64,000 bases of DNA from Azospirillum sp. TSH100 (GTDB lineage: Bacteria > Pseudomonadota > Alphaproteobacteria > Azospirillales > Azospirillaceae), in NCBI RefSeq assembly GCF_004923295.1, contig NZ_CP039637.1, forward strand, positions 310,001 through 374,000, read 5' to 3'. The translations under genes were made by a program, and so were the position numbers. Below are positions 60,801 to 64,000 of this stretch, one piece after another; position 1 is the stretch's first letter, and every line of letters begins with the position of its first letter. The notes under the pieces were generated by a model, which did not search any database, was not told where the DNA came from, and was given only the letters and a program-made list of their open reading frames with translations.

Positions 60801-63175
60801 TCCGCCACCACCGGCGAGTGGAAGGCGCTGGCGACCTTCAGCCGGACCACACGCAGGCCCTCGGCCTCCAACCGGTCGGCGGCGTCCTCGACGGCGGCGC
60901 GTGTGCCGGACAGGACCACCTGTTCCGGGCCGTTGTCATTGGCGAGAGCCACCTCCAGCCCGTGCAGGAGCGGGGTGACGCGCTCATGGCCGGCGGCGAC
61001 CGCGATCATGGCGCCGTCGGTTCCGGCCGCGGCGGCCTCCATGCAGCGGGCGCGCTCGCCGGCCAGGGTCAGGGCGGTGTCGCGGCCGATGGCCCCGGCG
61101 GCGCAGAGCGCGGTGATTTCGCCGAAGGAATGTCCGGCGACGGCATCGGCGCGGAGGCCGGCACGCTCCAGCACCGCCAGCAGGGCGAGGCTCGCCGTGC
61201 CGATGGCGGGCTGGGCGTGGATCATCCGGGTGAGGGCGGCGTCCTGGGCGTCGGCCGCCTCACGGGTGAAGGCGGGCGGTGGGAAGACCACCCGGTGCAG
61301 CGGCGGCTGGCCCGGTCGGGTTGGCAGCGATGCCTGGAAATCCCAGACGGCTCTCGCCTCGTCGAAGGCGATGGCCAGATCGGCGCCCATGCCGACATAT
61401 TGACTTCCCTGACCAGGGAACAGGAAGGCGACCCTGCCGCCCACCGGCTCGCCCACCGCCAGATGAATGCCGGGCGCGTCCAAGGCACCGGTCTGTTTCA
61501 GTGCCGTCTCAAGACGCGCCTCGAACTGCGCGGCATCGGCGGCGACGATGGCGAGGCGGTGATGGGCGGTGGGATCGAAGGCGGATTGGCTGTCGCGGGC
61601 GACCGCCTCCAGCCCTTCCGATTTCACGCGGTCTGCCAACGCGCGGGCCGCATCGGCGAGAGCCCGTACATCGGCACCGCAGGCCAGCATCAGCGCGCCA
61701 CCGGCCCACAGCCGGCAGGCGGCATGGGAGCCGCTGTATTCCTCCAGAGCCACGTGATAATTGCTGCCGCCGAAGCCGAAGGAGCTGACGGAGGCGCGGC
61801 GGGGCCCATCCGCCTTCACCCAGGGCCGGGCGCTTGTGTTGAGATAGAAGGGACTGCTTTCCAGATCGAGTCGGCTGTCGGGCCGCTCCACCTTGATGGT
61901 CGGCGGCAGGACCTTCTGGTGCAACGACAGCGTCGCCTTCAGCAGACCGGCGGAGCCGGCAGCGGCCTTGGTGTGGCCGATCTGCGACTTGATCGAGCCG
62001 ATGGCGCACCAGGATTTCGCGTCCGCATCCGCTTCGCGGAACACCTGTGTCAGGGCGGTGAATTCGGCCAGATCACCGGCACGGGTCCCGGTGCCATGGG
62101 CCTCCACCAGTTCGACGTTGCGGGGCCCATAGCCGGCATCGGCATAGGCGCGGCGCAGGGCGACCGCCTGTCCCTCCGGGCGCGGAGCATAGACGCTGGT
62201 GGCGCGCCCGTCCGACGACGAGCCGATGCCGCGGATCAAGGCGTAGATGCGGTTGCCGTCGCGTTCGGCATCCTCCAGCCGGCGCAGGGCGAACAGTCCC
62301 AGTCCCTCGCCGACGATGGTGCCATCGGATGCATCGGAGAATGGGCGGCAGTCACCGCTCTTGGACAGGGCCGGCGTCTTGCTGAAACACATATACATGA
62401 AGATGTCGTTCAGTGCGTCGACGCCGCCGCTGATGACCATGTCGGAATGGCCCAGCTCCAGCTCGTTCATCGCCATCAGCAGGGCCGACAGCGAACTGGC
62501 GCAGGCGGCATCCACCACGCAGTTGGTGCCGCCGAGGTCGAGCCGGTTGGCGATGCGCCCCGCGACCACATTGCCGAGCACGCCGGGGAAGGTGCTTTCC
62601 TGCCATTCCACATAGTGCGAGGCGATGCGGTCGCAGACGGCGGTGACTTCCGCTTCCGGCAGGCCGGCTTCGCGCAGGGCCTTGACCCAGACCGGCCTTT
62701 GCAGCCGCGCCCCCATGGTGCCGACCAGTTCAGTGGCCGACGCCACGCCGAGCACGATGCTGGTCCGGCCGCGGTCGATGTCGCGGAACCGGGTACGGCA
62801 GGCCTCGTCCAGCACTTCCCTGGCGACGATCAGCGCCAGCAACTGCGCCGTGTCGGTGGCAGCCAGCGCCTGGGGCGGGATGCCGAACTCCAGCGGGTCC
62901 AGCGTGGCGGGGGGCAGGAAGGCGCCGCGTCGGCAATAGGTCTTGTCCCGCGCCGTCGGATCGGGGTCGTAGTAATCCTCCACCAGCCAATGGGTGGCCG
63001 GCACGTCGCCGATGCAATCCCGGCCGGCGAGGATGTCGCGCCAGAAGCCGTGCGTGGTGCCGGAGCCGGGGAACATGGCGCCGATGCCGACGATCGCGAT
63101 GGGGTGGCGGTTCTTCAAGGCCGTCTCGGGGTTCGGAGGATTGGAGCGGGAAGGGCGGCCCGGTGGCTCAGGCAA
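57830..63175 (-). CDS. pfaA: PfaA-like PUFA synthase: KS-MAT-ACP-ACP-KR
   Basis: The 1,781-residue multidomain enzyme elongates and reduces fatty acyl chains for polyunsaturated fatty acids. Domains: ketosynthase (about residues 24-480; Cys225, His360, His401); malonyl acyltransferase (about 580-890; FPGQGSQ and GHSFGE, Ser683); a Pro/Ala-rich linker; two acyl carrier proteins with phosphopantetheine serines Ser1151 and Ser1252 in GLGIDSIKQVEIFS; and a ketoreductase (about 1490-1770; GGARGVTA, catalytic Tyr1699 in CDYAMANAV). There is no C-terminal DH domain. No ATG precedes the KS; the start is a TTG, at 63175 or perhaps 63118, so the N-terminus is uncertain. Its phosphopantetheinyl transferase is not in the window. 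Confidence 0.92.
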   Translation of the reverse strand: MPEPPGRPSRSNPPNPETALKNRHPIAIVGIGAMFPGSGTTHGFWRDILAGRDCIGDVPATHWLVEDYYDPDPTARDKTYCRRGAFLPPATLDPLEFGIPPQALAATDTAQLLALIVAREVLDEACRTRFRDIDRGRTSIVLGVASATELVGTMGARLQRPVWVKALREAGLPEAEVTAVCDRIASHYVEWQESTFPGVLGNVVAGRIANRLDLGGTNCVVDAACASSLSALLMAMNELELGHSDMVISGGVDALNDIFMYMCFSKTPALSKSGDCRPFSDASDGTIVGEGLGLFALRRLEDAERDGNRIYALIRGIGSSSDGRATSVYAPRPEGQAVALRRAYADAGYGPRNVELVEAHGTGTRAGDLAEFTALTQVFREADADAKSWCAIGSIKSQIGHTKAAAGSAGLLKATLSLHQKVLPPTIKVERPDSRLDLESSPFYLNTSARPWVKADGPRRASVSSFGFGGSNYHVALEEYSGSHAACRLWAGGALMLACGADVRALADAARALADRVKSEGLEAVARDSQSAFDPTAHHRLAIVAADAAQFEARLETALKQTGALDAPGIHLAVGEPVGGRVAFLFPGQGSQYVGMGADLAIAFDEARAVWDFQASLPTRPGQPPLHRVVFPPPAFTREAADAQDAALTRMIHAQPAIGTASLALLAVLERAGLRADAVAGHSFGEITALCAAGAIGRDTALTLAGERARCMEAAAAGTDGAMIAVAAGHERVTPLLHGLEVALANDNGPEQVVLSGTRAAVEDAADRLEAEGLRVVRLKVASAFHSPVVAEAAQSFRAVLADTRFAPPTVPVYANLTGSPYGDGDIRDLLAGQIAGTVRFRETVQALYADGVRTFVEVGPGAVLTGLVAQCLDDRPHLAVPLDRCGANGVVSLLDGLGALAVQGVRIDFGALWAGFAEERKPRKPSPAAVQISGANFGKIYPPQGGAAALPKPNAPRPAVPASVPTPSASITEASIMVTNSPAPQPAPTPVATASVETIYHHVADAHAAFQRAIAESHQAFLAVAGQAIQSLSGVPAHHAATLAPPAPIMPTAPAIAAQPMPVRAPMAVAQPTPPVQWQAPATAAAQPVIPWPVAPPKPQPVAASAAPVVAQPSGSARDIVLAVIADKTGYPVNMLSAEMELEAGLGIDSIKQVEIFSTLQERIPALGDADMRELNALKTIGQILAMADSRGDASAPAPAPVRAAPPPAAAPAPSVDVGALFMGLVAEKTGYPMEMLGPEMELEAGLGIDSIKQVEIFSALVERLPELASVEMRELTALKTVGAVIDRIKGGPASIQTQAPQTRSLPALSAGTIRSCSVLEDRKAPDADMLRGLTSVAVIPDSAGVAAELVTLLSARGIHARIDGQPNAQDDAVLFLAGLDGADAAASADLHWRALAAAKAVAPRFGETGGETGGAFVTVQTGDGGWLGLGGLVLTAAREWPAARLKAIDLEPGGRPAAELARILAAEITGGDGDAEVRLTADGRRLVRSLRQEDATDGPLPLPEGAVIVVSGGARGVTAVALEQLSRRIRPTLVILGRSDPSTAPVLPGLGQDADEATVRRAVIAGPGAGKPPREIEAMVKTILSANEARATLRRLEAAGARIRYCRADVRDAASVAQALATVRTEAGPIAGIIHGAGVLADKRIGDKTRDQFDAVFGTKVAGIANLLEATRQDPLRIICLFSSIASLHGNTGQCDYAMANAVLNAVARAEAARRPDCTVKAIAWGPWDGGMVGAALKEHFRRMAVELIAPEDGAAFMLRELAQPPAGESVVSCIGRSA

Positions 63176-64000
63176 GCCGGCGGGGGATCCAGGTGAAGGC
63201 GGCGGCCGGGACCGGGAGGCCAGCCGTGCGCATCTGCTGGGCGCGGGTCACCACGGCGGCGCCCTCCAGCAGATTGCGGGCGATCTGCTCGACGGTGCGG
63301 TTCTCCGCCGCCTGCAGGAAGCTGCCCTTCACCCAGTCGTTGAATGCGCCCATCGCCGGGCCGCACCAGACCTGGAAATCATGACGGCGGGTTGCGTCGT
63401 CCAACATCGGCCAGCGGGCGGCGTTGAACAGGTACCAGCGGAAGACCAGCGCCATGCGGTGGCGGGGATCGGCCTCGGCACGGGTCACCTCTGCCTGATC
63501 GCGGACGGTGAAATGCTCGCGCGTCTGGCGCCAGATCTCCTCAAGCGGGGCCTGGAAGACGTCCCGTTCCAGCATCGCGCGCTCGGTCGCCGGCAGGTCG
63601 TCCAGGCCGGAATGGCGGCAGTACAGATCGTACAGTCGCTGGGCGCGGAAGGGGAACATGGTGCCCCGCTTCATCACCTGGACCTTCACGCCCATCTCGA
63701 ACATGTCGGCGGCGGGCGCCATCGTCACGTCGGTGCTGGCGAGTTCAGCCAGCATGCGTCGGACCGACAGCGGCTGCCCGGATTCCGCCGCCGACTGGTT
63801 CACCGACCCGACCACGACATAGGCGGCCCCCATGGCAAAGGCCCCGGCCAGAGCGGCGGGGGTGCCGAGCCCGCCGGCGGCGCCGACGCGGATGTTGCGG
63901 CCATAGCCATGGCCGGCCACCAGCTCGTCGCGCAACTGCTGGATGATCGGGAACAGGACGGACAGCGGACGGTTGTCAGTGTGGCCGCCGGAATCGGCCT
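63168..64000 (-). CDS. pfaD: PfaD: enoyl reductase of PUFA synthase, cut by the window edge
   Basis: The open frame continues to the right edge, so only the C-terminal 277 residues are seen. The visible part contains the PfaD/nitronate-monooxygenase-like FMN barrel signatures ADSGGHTDNRPLSVLFP and GAAGGLGTPAALAGAFAMGA, then a helical extension (FPFRAQRLYDLYCRH, and RYLFNAARW-like RWYLFNAARWPM). PfaD reduces the double bond during chain extension using NAD(P)H. The stop overlaps the start region of the pfaA-like gene by 8 bp if the TTG at 63175 is used. The order pfaD-pfaA-pfaC equals myxobacterial pfa1-pfa2-pfa3. Confidence 0.9.
   Translation of the reverse strand, partial: ADSGGHTDNRPLSVLFPIIQQLRDELVAGHGYGRNIRVGAAGGLGTPAALAGAFAMGAAYVVVGSVNQSAAESGQPLSVRRMLAELASTDVTMAPAADMFEMGVKVQVMKRGTMFPFRAQRLYDLYCRHSGLDDLPATERAMLERDVFQAPLEEIWRQTREHFTVRDQAEVTRAEADPRHRMALVFRWYLFNAARWPMLDDATRRHDFQVWCGPAMGAFNDWVKGSFLQAAENRTVEQIARNLLEGAAVVTRAQQMRTAGLPVPAAAFTWIPRRLA

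Overview
The window is GC-rich, with tightly packed genes, ATGA-type overlaps and a Rhodospirillales-like gene repertoire: a Mic60-like protein, DUF6524-like proteins, a poly-HAMP chemoreceptor, a DAB inorganic-carbon transporter, a quinohemoprotein amine dehydrogenase operon and a PUFA synthase. Together these suggest a free-living alphaproteobacterium, most likely Azospirillum or a close relative. The genus is an inference. I saw no tRNA, rRNA, insertion sequence, phage gene or CRISPR array.

Layout, left to right. (1) 1-3.9 kb, minus strand: a probable envelope operon with an N-terminally anchored unknown protein, a fused ABC ATPase-MlaE-like permease, a Mic60/mitofilin-like membrane protein and a secreted protein cut by the window edge. 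(2) 4.1-6.2 kb: two paralogous DUF6524-like membrane proteins and two unknown genes on the opposite strand. (3) 6.5-11.4 kb: a protein with three CheW-like regions, a poly-HAMP chemoreceptor, and an MscS channel with a degenerate cyclic-nucleotide-binding-like tail, the last two overlapping by 40 bp. (4) 11.7-15.9 kb: six small exported or membrane proteins in a row, including a tandem pair of paralogs, forming an unrecognised cell-envelope cluster. (5) 15.9-17.1 kb: a GT87-like membrane glycosyltransferase. (6) 17.3-22.4 kb: dabB-dabA (energy-coupled CO2/bicarbonate uptake) with a divergent LysR regulator. (7) 22.6-38.1 kb: a TPR/GT9-like glycosyltransferase, a TIGR03032-like protein and a 4,095-residue surface-type protein. 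That protein has a calcium-binding FG-GAP-like head, about 140 repeats of 26 residues and a type I-secretion-like tail. Two long DNA duplications (936 bp and 990 bp units) lie inside it.

(8) 38.2-48.2 kb: a complete qhp locus for periplasmic quinohemoprotein amine dehydrogenase, running leftward as qhpG-A-D-C-B-F-E with the AraC-type regulator qhpR divergent across a 744-bp AT-rich intergenic region. All three structural subunits and the modification, export and protease genes are present. The small subunit keeps every residue needed for its three thioether cross-links and the CTQ cofactor. (9) 48.3-49.5 kb: an unusual cyclic-nucleotide-binding domain fused to a CPBP (CAAX-protease-like) membrane domain. 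(10) 49.5-64 kb, minus strand: a myxobacterial-style PUFA synthase, pfaD (cut by the right edge), pfaA-like (KS-MAT-ACP-ACP-KR) and pfaC-like (KS-CLF-AT-DH-DH-DH'-AGPAT). A REP-like palindromic repeat lies in frame inside a linker of the pfaC-like gene. A sister copy of its hairpin covers the probable ribosome-binding site of qhpF.

The least described parts are the giant repeat protein and its two neighbours, the six-gene exported-protein cluster, and the MlaFE-like fusion with a Mic60-like partner.
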